From contig JAESRR010000098.1 of NCBI GenBank assembly GCA_016764535.1, forward strand, positions 716 through 7,312: a stretch of 6,597 bases of DNA. Direction: 5' to 3'. The position numbers were made by a program, and so were the translations under genes. This stretch comes from Cohaesibacteraceae bacterium (GTDB lineage Bacteria > Pseudomonadota > Alphaproteobacteria > Rhizobiales > Cohaesibacteraceae). Of this stretch, positions 1 to 6,152 are shown piece after piece (the stretch's first letter is position 1; every line of letters begins with the position of its first letter). A model generated the notes under the pieces. That model saw only the letters and a program-made list of their open reading frames with translations, searched no databases and had not been told where the DNA came from.

Positions 1-326
1 CCCACATCAAGGAGTTGCGCAACAAGAAAGGCCAGCCCGGAGGCTATTGCGATACGTGGAGTTGCAAGCCAGATCGACAGAATTACCGCGAGCACAAAAC
101 CTGCGAACACAATTTTTCGTGCTGCAGCTGCTCCAAACCTGCGATTGGTCAAGTCGGTTACCAAAAATGCAATCGGATATGTAAAGGCACCCCAGGTCAA
201 AAGATCCTGCAGGTTCCAGTAACCAAACGGTATCTGCACCAGATAATTGGACGCGGCAACAATTGCACACATTGCAAGGATCGGAATAACGTATCCGGAA
301 AAAGCAGGCGTCGAATTAGTTGTCAT
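1..326 (-). CDS. VUT/YhhQ-family queuosine-precursor transporter, 3' end missing
   Basis: This is an integral inner-membrane protein of the VUT family (DUF165, YhhQ type). The family is thought to import queuosine precursors such as preQ0 or preQ1 for tRNA modification. Reading the minus strand from the ATG at 326 gives 108 codons before the window edge; full family members are roughly 160-220 residues, so about half is visible. Hydrophobic segments lie near residues 12-31, 42-57, 71-89 and 91-106. Recognisable family stretches are SNYLVQIPFG (26-35), the segment ending in FLVTDLTNRRFG (54-65) and FLVAQLLDV (100-108). A weak GGGA lies about 10 bases upstream of the ATG. The gene follows rpmB on the same strand, but an intrinsic terminator lies between them, so it probably has its own promoter or depends on readthrough. 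The family call is firm; the exact substrate is inferred from the family. Confidence 0.85.
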   Translation of the reverse strand, partial: MTTNSTPAFSGYVIPILAMCAIVAASNYLVQIPFGYWNLQDLLTWGAFTYPIAFLVTDLTNRRFGAAAARKIVFAGFVLAVILSIWLATPRIAIASGLAFLVAQLLDV

Positions 327-341
327 TACAGCATTCCCGTT

Positions 342-367
342 TATGGGTTCAATTCAAATCACCCATA
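342..367 (-). other. Hairpin in the leader of the transporter gene
   Basis: TATGGGT (342-348) and ACCCATA (361-367) form a perfect 7-bp inverted repeat with a 12-base loop. In the transporter mRNA this would be a stem-loop ending about 15 bases before the start codon. A second small palindrome, GGAAAATTTCC, lies at 382-392. The hairpin could affect translation of the transporter. I compared it with the preQ1-I pattern, which fits this gene family, but the loop lacks the C-rich segment needed to pair with the downstream tail. I therefore do not call a riboswitch. Confidence 0.35.
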
Positions 368-404
368 CAGTGCCTCTGGATGGAAAATTTCCTGGTTACA
401 TATG

Positions 405-427
405 AAAAAGGGGCTCATCGAGCCCCT
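405..427 (-). terminator. Intrinsic terminator of rpmB
   Basis: On the minus strand AGGGGCTC and GAGCCCCT form an 8-bp, mostly GC stem with a three-base loop (plus-strand arms 409-416 and 420-427). The 3' arm ends in a run of five T residues (405-409). It begins about 30 bases after the rpmB stop codon and has the classical rho-independent form. It separates rpmB from the transporter gene. There is no T-run on the plus-strand side, so it should work only in the rpmB direction. Confidence 0.9.
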
Positions 428-457
428 GAATTCAACGTCAATTTTGATTTCAAAAAA

Positions 458-754
458 TCAGGCTGCAACAGCAGCAGCTGTTTTTTTCTCGACCTGACGC
501 TTCAATTCCCTGACGCGCAAAGACAACTCAGCGGTCTTTGCCTTGATCAGAAAATTATCCAGTCCGCCGCGATGCTCTACAGTACGCAATGCGTGAGCAC
601 TTATACGCAAGCGAACGCTTCTACCCAGCAAGTCACTTATCAAAGTCACATTGCACAGATTTGGCAGAAAACGTCTGCGAGTTCTATTATTGGCGTGACT
701 GACATTGTTGCCAGTCTGAACGCCCTTGCCTGTCAATTCACAACGACGAGCCAT
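458..754 (-). CDS. rpmB: Large ribosomal subunit protein bL28
   Basis: This 98-residue protein is bL28 of the 50S ribosomal subunit, a structural rRNA-binding protein near the E site. The N-terminus carries the family signature: [20 protein letters not shown] (1-20), then the basic [12 protein letters not shown] segment (22-33). The C-terminal part has [23 protein letters not shown] and a basic tail ending in an alanine-rich stretch. Cys5 and Cys34 are present, but not the paired CxxC motifs of zinc-binding bL28, so this is the zinc-free form. The length is as expected for alphaproteobacterial bL28 (about 95-100 residues). The ATG is preceded by AAAGGTG at a good distance, which fixes the start. 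A strong housekeeping promoter lies upstream and an intrinsic terminator downstream, so it appears to be a single-gene transcript. Confidence 0.97.
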   Translation of the reverse strand: MARRCELTGKGVQTGNNVSHANNRTRRRFLPNLCNVTLISDLLGRSVRLRISAHALRTVEHRGGLDNFLIKAKTAELSLRVRELKRQVEKKTAAAVAA

Positions 755-833
755 GGAAACACCTTTTTATTTTCTCAAGCGAGCTTGTTTCAGGTCGCAA
801 AAACACACACGCATCGGCTTCGAGCCGAAAGTT
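755..833 (-). promoter_or_regulatory. Structured 5' leader of rpmB
   Basis: The predicted rpmB mRNA begins near 833 and has a leader of about 78 bases. It contains the perfect stem-loop TCGGCT-tcg-AGCCGA (plus-strand arms 814-819 and 823-828). On the minus strand this is followed by a GT-rich run and five Ts, about ten bases past the stem. The T-run is too far away for a classical terminator. Ribosomal protein genes often have regulatory leaders, but I know of no established leader element for rpmB in this group, so a regulatory role is only inferred. The ribosome-binding site AAAGGTG lies just before the ATG. Confidence 0.4.
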
Positions 834-839
834 GCCTTG

Positions 840-868
840 CTATAGTGCGCCATGGTCCGTCCGTCAAG
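840..868 (-). promoter_or_regulatory. Housekeeping sigma-70-type promoter of rpmB
   Basis: On the minus strand the -35 box CTTGAC (863-868) and the -10 box CTATAG (840-845) are separated by exactly 17 bases. This is very close to the alphaproteobacterial housekeeping consensus (CTTGAC-N17-CTATAT). Transcription would start near 833. The match and spacing suit a strongly expressed ribosomal protein gene. Confidence 0.8.
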
Positions 869-1049
869 CCTGTCCCCAAGTTCCTGTAACCCAGATGCAC
901 ATAATCACATCTTTTCACATGCAAATCCGATTAATGTCACGAACATGCCGAATTTTGATGCAAACATATGTCTATTGGTCGAAAATTATTAACCATATAT
1001 GTGCTTTCTGAACCAACAGGATTCATGCCCAGTCAGGGAACGTGTTTTT

Positions 1050-1889
1050 ATGCCATGCCGTAGTCGAGTAAAACAACCTATTCACGGTGCTTTTAAGCTC
1101 TGTGTTTGTTTATGTACATTTATGATTTCGGGATTGATACCGGTCCAGGCTGCGGAGAAAACCAAAATTACCGCCCAGTTTGCCATTTCTATTGCGGGCT
1201 TTCCGGTTGGGCGTGGAAATGTAGTTGCTGAAATCAAAGGCCGTAACTATTCAATTGATGCCACCGCAAAGACTACCGGAATTGCCGGATTGTTTGTAGA
1301 TAGCCGGGGTCGTGCCGTAAGCAAGGGTCGATATTACCGAACAGAAATTCGCCCGTCTTCATATGCCCTGTCGGCTAAAGAAGACGACATTTATAACGTC
1401 GTCCAGATTGCTCTTAACAGTGGAACAGTCAGCAAATCCAGTGCGTCTCCGCCCTTGCTAAAGGCCGCTGACCGCGTCCCGATGCATCGCAAATATATGC
1501 GCCGGATCGTAGATCCGCTAAGCATGTTATTGCAGCCGGTTGCACGAAACAAACCGCGCACCGGTGAGACAGCCTGTAATCGCACATTTAAAATCTTTGA
1601 CGGTCGCCAGCGCTACAACATCAAGCTTTATTACAAACGTAAAACCAATATCCGCGCCAACAGGTCCAGCGCCTATTCAGGACCGGCAACGGTTTGTGGT
1701 GCAACATTTGACTTTATTGCGGGTCATCGGCCAGGATTAAAACGCACCCGGTTTATGGAGAACAACAAGGATCTCGAAGTCTGGTATGTTCCCGTTGCTG
1801 ACAAGCAATTGCTGGCTGTTTACAAAATTCAGGTTGGTACGATGGTAGGGCGTCTGGTACTGAAATCCATCGCATTTAGCATCCAGTAG
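1050..1889 (+). CDS. Secreted DUF3108 domain protein
   Basis: This is a DUF3108-family protein of unknown function, predicted to be exported. I prefer the ATG at 1050 (279 residues) over the in-frame ATG at 999 (296 residues). The later start has GGGA ten bases upstream and gives a normal Sec signal peptide: a basic start (MPCRSRVKQ), a hydrophobic core (about 16-31) and a likely cleavage site after PVQAA (31-35). The mature part starts with a beta-rich stretch (ITAQFAISIAGFPVGRGNVVAE in outline, 40-61). Family-like segments follow: VDPLSMLLQPV (154-164), CNRTFKIFDGRQRYNIKLYY (176-195), CGATFDFIAGHRPG (216-229) and EVWYVPVADKQLLAVYKIQV (243-262). Cys176 and Cys216 could form a disulfide in the periplasm. 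The gene is divergent from rpmB. No clear terminator follows it. The family call is confident; nothing in the sequence gives a biochemical role. Confidence 0.88.
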   Translation: MPCRSRVKQPIHGAFKLCVCLCTFMISGLIPVQAAEKTKITAQFAISIAGFPVGRGNVVAEIKGRNYSIDATAKTTGIAGLFVDSRGRAVSKGRYYRTEIRPSSYALSAKEDDIYNVVQIALNSGTVSKSSASPPLLKAADRVPMHRKYMRRIVDPLSMLLQPVARNKPRTGETACNRTFKIFDGRQRYNIKLYYKRKTNIRANRSSAYSGPATVCGATFDFIAGHRPGLKRTRFMENNKDLEVWYVPVADKQLLAVYKIQVGTMVGRLVLKSIAFSIQ

Positions 1890-2647
1890 ACTATAGATCG
1901 CGTGAGCTGACCTCTAATCTTTTTAGCGTGTTGCAGGCTACGAATATCTTGCTCAACAACTCTCTGCTAACCAGGCGTTAATGAAAAGCAGTCCGTTGAA
2001 ATACTTGCAAGACAACTATTTGAAACCCGATTATCTCAAATTTGCCAATCCGGGAAATTTACATCGCCCGACCCAACTGTGCCCGGTCACAACCAGTTTG
2101 TTTCAAAATGAACCGGTAACATTAACTCTACTCCCCCTTCCAGCAATGATGCATATATACGGATCTTTGTCGAACCAGCTCAACCCGGCCATAAAATCCA
2201 TAGAACAATTCAGGAACATTTACATGGTCCCGATTCGCCCCCGTTTTGTTCACATACTGTACTGAACGTTAATAGTCTCAATTGGCGACAAGAATTTCAT
2301 TTAGTAAATTGGAAATATTATTGTACCTTTTCAATACAATATAATTACTCCAGTTCCACATACCGGGTTTTCAGATGATCGTGACATAATTACAATGATC
2401 AATATCTAGTGGATACCGGGCGCATTATTTCTACATAACGCCGTGAACAAAACAAGAATTTGTGTCACGATCCGATTCGGACATCTTTTGTTCTCATAAG
2501 GTTCTATTGGTTAACACTACTGCTACAATTGTACATTGTGGGCAATCACAGGAACATGTACAAAAGGGTACTATTTGAATTGAATATATTTCGGAGCGCA
2601 ATTATACCTCTTTCTTCCTCCCATGAAATGATGGATTTAACGTCACG
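1890..2647. other. 758-bp gap without a convincing gene, AT-rich in its second half
   Basis: No recognisable protein, tRNA or insertion-sequence end was found on either strand. Composition changes within it: I count 43% GC over 1981-2280 and 35% over 2281-2640 (125 of 360 bases), against higher values in the flanking genes. A 94-codon frame opens with ATG at 1981 and ends at 2265. A second frame is open from 2112 to about 2378 but has no usable start. A 63-codon frame begins with TTG at 2460 and its stop overlaps the helicase ATG. None resembles a known family, and the last is rich in rare-looking codons (AGG, ATA, CTA). The words TACAAT and ATTGTA recur at 2320, 2335, 2391 and 2524-2533. It may hold the helicase promoter, a small RNA or the remains of a decayed gene. 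Confidence 0.6.
2580..2608 (+). promoter_or_regulatory. Candidate promoter of the helicase operon
   Basis: TTGAAT (2580-2585) and TATACC (2603-2608) are 17 bases apart, each matching four of six bases of the sigma-70 consensus. Transcription would begin near 2615, giving a leader of about 33 bases before the helicase start. In AT-rich sequence such matches are easy to find by chance. The position is nonetheless right and no better candidate lies nearby. Confidence 0.35.
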
Positions 2648-5497
2648 ATGACCGTATTGCGCACTATGTCGTCAGGTCGTGCGATCAAGGGCGGCAATGT
2701 AACAGCCGTACTTGGACCGACAAACACCGGCAAAACCCATCTTGCTATCGAACGCATGCTTGCGCACAGAACAGGGGCCATCGGGTTGCCTTTACGGCTG
2801 CTTGCGCGGGAAGTTTACACCCGACTGGTAGAACGTGCCGGCGTTGACGCAGTCGCGCTTTATACCGGTGAAGAAAAAATTGTCCCTCCCGGCGCCCGAT
2901 ACCAGGTTTGCACCGTTGAGGCAATGCCGTTCGAAACCAGCGTCGAATTTGTGGCTATCGATGAAATCCAGCTGGCTTCGGACTTCACGCGTGGTCATAT
3001 TTTTACCGATAGATTATTGAATTTGCGCGGAACTTCGGAAACACTTTTATTAGGGGCGTCGACCATGCGCCCGCTTATCGAACATTTATTGCCACATGCC
3101 AATGTTATCACCCGACCCCGCATGTCGCAGCTGGTTTACAACGGGTCCAAAAAAATTACACGGCTACCGAGGCGCAGCGCCATTATCGCCTTTTCTGCTC
3201 ATGACGTATATGCAATTGCCGAACTGGTTCGGCGTCAGCGCGGTGGCACAGCAGTGGTTCTTGGATCTCTCAGTCCCCGCACACGCAATGCGCAGGTTGA
3301 AATGTTTCAAAATGGTGATGTTGAATTTTTGATCGCAACCGATGCCATTGGCATGGGGCTAAATCTGGATGTGGATCATGTCGCATTTGCTGCCAGCCAC
3401 AAATATGATGGACATCAGTATAGACCGCTCACACCGGCAGAGCTGGGGCAGATCGCCGGTCGTGCCGGTAGACATCTGCGGGACGGTACGTTTGGCGTGA
3501 CTTCCCGGGTCGAACCGTTTGATAATGAGATGGTGGACCGGCTTGAAAATCACGCATTTACGCCTCACAAAATTATACAATGGCGAAATCGCAACCTGGA
3601 TTTTTCCACCGGTAAAGCCTTGCGAAACAGCCTCGATGTCCTCCCTACCAAACAAGGATTAACACGGGCGCCTTTGGCGCAGGATGTGTTGTCACTTGAA
3701 CATAGTATGCGTGATGCAGATTGTGCCGCCCTTATTACCAGCGAAAAACGGGTCAAAACGCTCTGGGATGCGTGTTCAATACCGGACTATAGAAAAATTG
3801 CTCCGGCTAATCATTCCGAGCTTGTGATGTCCATATTTACACATTTGGCCAAACAAGGGAGCATCCCGGGTGACTGGATTGACAAGCAGGTAAAGTTCGC
3901 AGATCGAACGGATGGTGACATAGATACTCTTTCCAATCGAATTGCCCACATTAGAACGTGGACATTTGTTGCAAATCGCAAGGGATGGCTTGACGATCAT
4001 CTCCATTGGCAGGAACGTACCCGTGCAGTTGAAGATAGATTATCAGATGCATTGCACAAGCGACTAACACAGCGGTTCGTAGATCGGCGAACAAGCGTAC
4101 TGATGAAGAAATTGAGAGAGAACGTAATGCTAGAAGCGGAAATCACAGCAACAGGTGACGTGCTTGTCGAGGAACAACATGTTGGCCAACTGCACGGGTT
4201 TCGGTTTGTTGCCGATGCAAGTGCTGAAGGGTCTGATGCAAAAGCACTCAAAACCGCTGCACAGAAGGCTCTTGCAAACGAAATTCAGAATCGTGCCGAA
4301 CGCTTGAACCAGTCATCCAATGACGATTTTATCCTTTCCGGGGATGGTTCCCTGAGATGGCACGGCGACCCGATTGCAAGACTCGTCGATAGCGATTCAA
4401 TTTTACAACCACGTTTTGTTATACTTGCCGATGAACATCTATCCGGACCTTCCCGTGAACAGGTTCAGTCCCGTATTGATCTCTGGTTGGACACCCGTAT
4501 CGAAACATTGCTTGATCCCCTCTTAAAGCTGAAAAATGCAGAGAGTCTGGATGGTCTGGCTCGCGGAATTGCCTATCAACTTGTTGAGGCACTGGGCATT
4601 CTCGAACGGCAGGCTGTGTCAGAGGAAATTCGTTCACTGGATCAGGATGCCCGTGCAATGTTACGCCGTCTCGGTGTCCGGTTCGGGGCACACCACATAT
4701 TTATCCCAGCCCTATTGAAACCTGCTCCAAGCGGCTTTCTAGCTATACTCTGGGCATTGAAAAATGGTGGTCTGGATCAAAAAGGGGTTACAGAGCTGGC
4801 TTCTCTGTCAGCGTCGGGCAGAACTTCCATTCCTGCGGAAAACGAAATTCAGAGTGATTTATACAAAGCTGTTGGTTTTCGTGTTCTGGGAGGCCGGGCT
4901 GTCCGCATCGATATACTGGAACGCCTTGCTGATCAAATTCGACCTTTACTTTCATGGCGACCAAAAGCAGGCATTGAAGAAAAACCCGAAGGCGCTCTGG
5001 ATGGTCGCAGTTTTTCTGTGACTGTCACAATGACATCACTACTTGGCTGTGCCGGTGACGATTTTTCAACAATCCTCAAATCACTGGGATACCGGGTTGA
5101 ACGCCGCAAAATCGAGTTGCCAGTCAATGAACCTGAAACCATTTTGGAACTAACGGCTCCTTCTGAAGATCTGCCCAATGAGAATAACGATAAAGAACTT
5201 TTGGCAAATTCAGAATCTGTCAGCAGTGCTGAAAATGAAGGAATAGTTGAAGAACAATGGCTTGAGATCTGGCGCCCGGGCAAGCCATCCGAAAGAACTA
5301 AAAAACATTTCCCCAAAAAATCCGGCAAGGATCAAAAACGAACTTCCAGACAGGGGCAAAAAGAACACGGCAACCGTGGCAAAAACACTGCGAAGCCTTC
5401 AACTCACAAGAAAGCTCCCAGACAGGACAATAAGCCAATTAATCCAAATTCTCCATTTGCTGCACTCGCTGCGCTTAAAAAAGAAATGGGCAAATAG
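2648..5497 (+). CDS. Suv3-like superfamily 2 RNA/DNA helicase
   Basis: This 949-residue protein is an ATP-dependent helicase of the Suv3-like SF2 type. The best-known relative is the mitochondrial RNA helicase SUV3 of the RNA degradosome, so a role in RNA metabolism is likely but not shown here. Visible motifs are Walker A GPTNTGKT (23-30), the DEIQ box (105-108), GAST (136-139), motif V IATDAIGMGLNL (229-240) and motif VI QIAGRAGR (268-275), preceded by the Suv3-like LTPAELG. Residues about 300-830 form the long C-terminal region of the alphaproteobacterial members. The tail (about 876-930) is rich in Lys, Arg, Gln and Asn, looks disordered and nucleic-acid binding, and ends in a short hydrophobic SPFAALAALKKEMGK. 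The ATG at 2648 has only a weak GGA 12 bases upstream, and an in-frame stop at 2624-2626 excludes earlier starts; an ATG at 2666 is the alternative. All motifs are intact, with no frameshift. The S4 gene follows after 17 bp. Confidence 0.93.
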   Translation: MTVLRTMSSGRAIKGGNVTAVLGPTNTGKTHLAIERMLAHRTGAIGLPLRLLAREVYTRLVERAGVDAVALYTGEEKIVPPGARYQVCTVEAMPFETSVEFVAIDEIQLASDFTRGHIFTDRLLNLRGTSETLLLGASTMRPLIEHLLPHANVITRPRMSQLVYNGSKKITRLPRRSAIIAFSAHDVYAIAELVRRQRGGTAVVLGSLSPRTRNAQVEMFQNGDVEFLIATDAIGMGLNLDVDHVAFAASHKYDGHQYRPLTPAELGQIAGRAGRHLRDGTFGVTSRVEPFDNEMVDRLENHAFTPHKIIQWRNRNLDFSTGKALRNSLDVLPTKQGLTRAPLAQDVLSLEHSMRDADCAALITSEKRVKTLWDACSIPDYRKIAPANHSELVMSIFTHLAKQGSIPGDWIDKQVKFADRTDGDIDTLSNRIAHIRTWTFVANRKGWLDDHLHWQERTRAVEDRLSDALHKRLTQRFVDRRTSVLMKKLRENVMLEAEITATGDVLVEEQHVGQLHGFRFVADASAEGSDAKALKTAAQKALANEIQNRAERLNQSSNDDFILSGDGSLRWHGDPIARLVDSDSILQPRFVILADEHLSGPSREQVQSRIDLWLDTRIETLLDPLLKLKNAESLDGLARGIAYQLVEALGILERQAVSEEIRSLDQDARAMLRRLGVRFGAHHIFIPALLKPAPSGFLAILWALKNGGLDQKGVTELASLSASGRTSIPAENEIQSDLYKAVGFRVLGGRAVRIDILERLADQIRPLLSWRPKAGIEEKPEGALDGRSFSVTVTMTSLLGCAGDDFSTILKSLGYRVERRKIELPVNEPETILELTAPSEDLPNENNDKELLANSESVSSAENEGIVEEQWLEIWRPGKPSERTKKHFPKKSGKDQKRTSRQGQKEHGNRGKNTAKPSTHKKAPRQDNKPINPNSPFAALAALKKEMGK

Positions 5498-5514
5498 CAC
5501 TTTGCTGAATCAAT

Positions 5515-5913
5515 ATGGCAGTTTCTCAAAAGCAACGTATTGATAAATGGTTATGGTTTGCCCGCGTGGTCAAAACCCGGACGCTGGCTGGCAAACTGGT
5601 TTTATCCGGTAATGTCCGGATTGATGGCATCCGGATTACCAGTACAAGCCATCACATAAAACCTGGCGACACATTGACCATTGCAGTGCATGAACAAATA
5701 AAAATACTCACGGTGGTGGCAAATGGTCAACGCCGGGGCCCTGCTGCTGAAGCACAACTTCTGTACAATGATCTTTCTCCTCCTCCGCCTACAAAGGAGG
5801 ATTTGAAACTCAATCGTACACCGGCACAAAGAGAGCAGGGAGCCGGACGGCCAACAAAAAAACAACGCAGGCAAATGGTTGCATTTGCGCATAGGGATCC
5901 GGACCAGGATTAG
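5515..5913 (+). CDS. Hsp15-like S4-domain RNA-binding protein
   Basis: This 132-residue protein is of the Hsp15 (hslR) type. In E. coli Hsp15 binds 50S subunits that carry a stalled nascent chain, and helps recycle them. The S4 RNA-binding domain covers about residues 7-65, with the typical start QRIDKWLWFARVVKTRTLAGKLV (outline of 7-29), the SGNVRIDGIRI turn (31-41) and IKPGDTLTI (48-56). After it come the family tail motif RRGPAAEAQLLYNDLSPPPP (73-92) and a basic, probably flexible GRPTKKQRR (111-119). Length equals that of E. coli Hsp15 (133). The ATG lies 17 bp after the helicase stop with no good ribosome-binding site, which suggests co-transcription and perhaps translational reinitiation. 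The neighbouring RNA helicase fits a shared RNA or ribosome-related role, which is inference. The family call is firm; the exact function here is inferred. Confidence 0.92.
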   Translation: MAVSQKQRIDKWLWFARVVKTRTLAGKLVLSGNVRIDGIRITSTSHHIKPGDTLTIAVHEQIKILTVVANGQRRGPAAEAQLLYNDLSPPPPTKEDLKLNRTPAQREQGAGRPTKKQRRQMVAFAHRDPDQD

Positions 5914-5968
5914 CCCGACATATCGCCTTGTTATTTGAAGATATAATTGGCTTGCCGTATTTCGCTGG

Positions 5969-5997
5969 CGTCCGGCCCTTTGGGCCAAATTCAGACG
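5969..5997 (+). other. GC-rich hairpin between the S4 gene and fdxA
   Basis: GGCCC-ttt-GGGCC (5974-5986) is a perfect 5-bp stem with a three-base loop. CGTC (5969-5972) and GACG (5994-5997) can pair outside it with an internal loop. No T-run follows on either strand, so it is not a classical intrinsic terminator. It lies 61 bases after the S4 stop, where the helicase-S4 transcript should end, so a role in termination or in mRNA end protection is possible. The rest of the 239-bp gap (5914-6152) contains only the fdxA start signals. Confidence 0.35.
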
Positions 5998-6102
5998 TAA
6001 TGTGGTAAACTGGAATAACTTTTCGCAAACTGCCCTAAAAACGCATGTCTTCTGCTTGATCCTCCCATTCAAAAGGGATAGCAAGAAACGCAGGCACATT
6101 TT

Positions 6103-6114
6103 ATTATATATAAT
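6103..6114. promoter_or_regulatory. Possible fdxA -10 region within a 12-bp AT palindrome
   Basis: ATTATATATAAT is a perfect palindrome whose last six bases are TATAAT (6109-6114), placed 39 bases before the fdxA ATG. TATAAT is a perfect -10 box, but no good -35 box is found 16-18 bases upstream. The promoter may therefore need an activator, or the match may be chance in AT-rich sequence. I see no match to the Irr or RirA iron-regulator motifs as I know them. Confidence 0.35.
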
Positions 6115-6152
6115 TTGTCACTCGCCGAATTGACATCTCTCTGGAGTCTCGC

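Noticed and set aside
327..404. preQ1-I riboswitch upstream of the transporter
   Set aside because: The hairpin is present, but the loop has no C-rich segment to pair with the downstream GGG, and the A-rich tail is too short.
15..497. 160-codon plus-strand frame across the transporter leader
   Set aside because: It is antisense to the clear transporter frame and runs through the rpmB terminator and the end of rpmB. Its composition is unlike a real protein.
320..889. 189-codon plus-strand frame antisense to rpmB
   Set aside because: It lies opposite the unmistakable bL28 gene, its leader and its promoter, and resembles no protein family.
999..1049. Extended N-terminus of the DUF3108 protein from the ATG at 999
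   Set aside because: There is no ribosome-binding site, and the extra 17 residues would bury the signal peptide. The ATG at 1050 fits both better.
1981..2265. 94-codon frame as a genuine gene
   Set aside because: It has only a weak AGG before the start and no recognisable family, domain or membrane segment. It is kept as a feature of the gap, not as a gene.
5602..6099. 165-codon minus-strand frame over the S4 gene and following gap
   Set aside because: It is antisense to a confident S4-domain gene and its predicted protein looks like an out-of-frame translation.
6130..6135. TTGACA as a -35 box near fdxA
   Set aside because: It sits just before the fdxA ribosome-binding site, so any -10 box would fall at or after the start codon.
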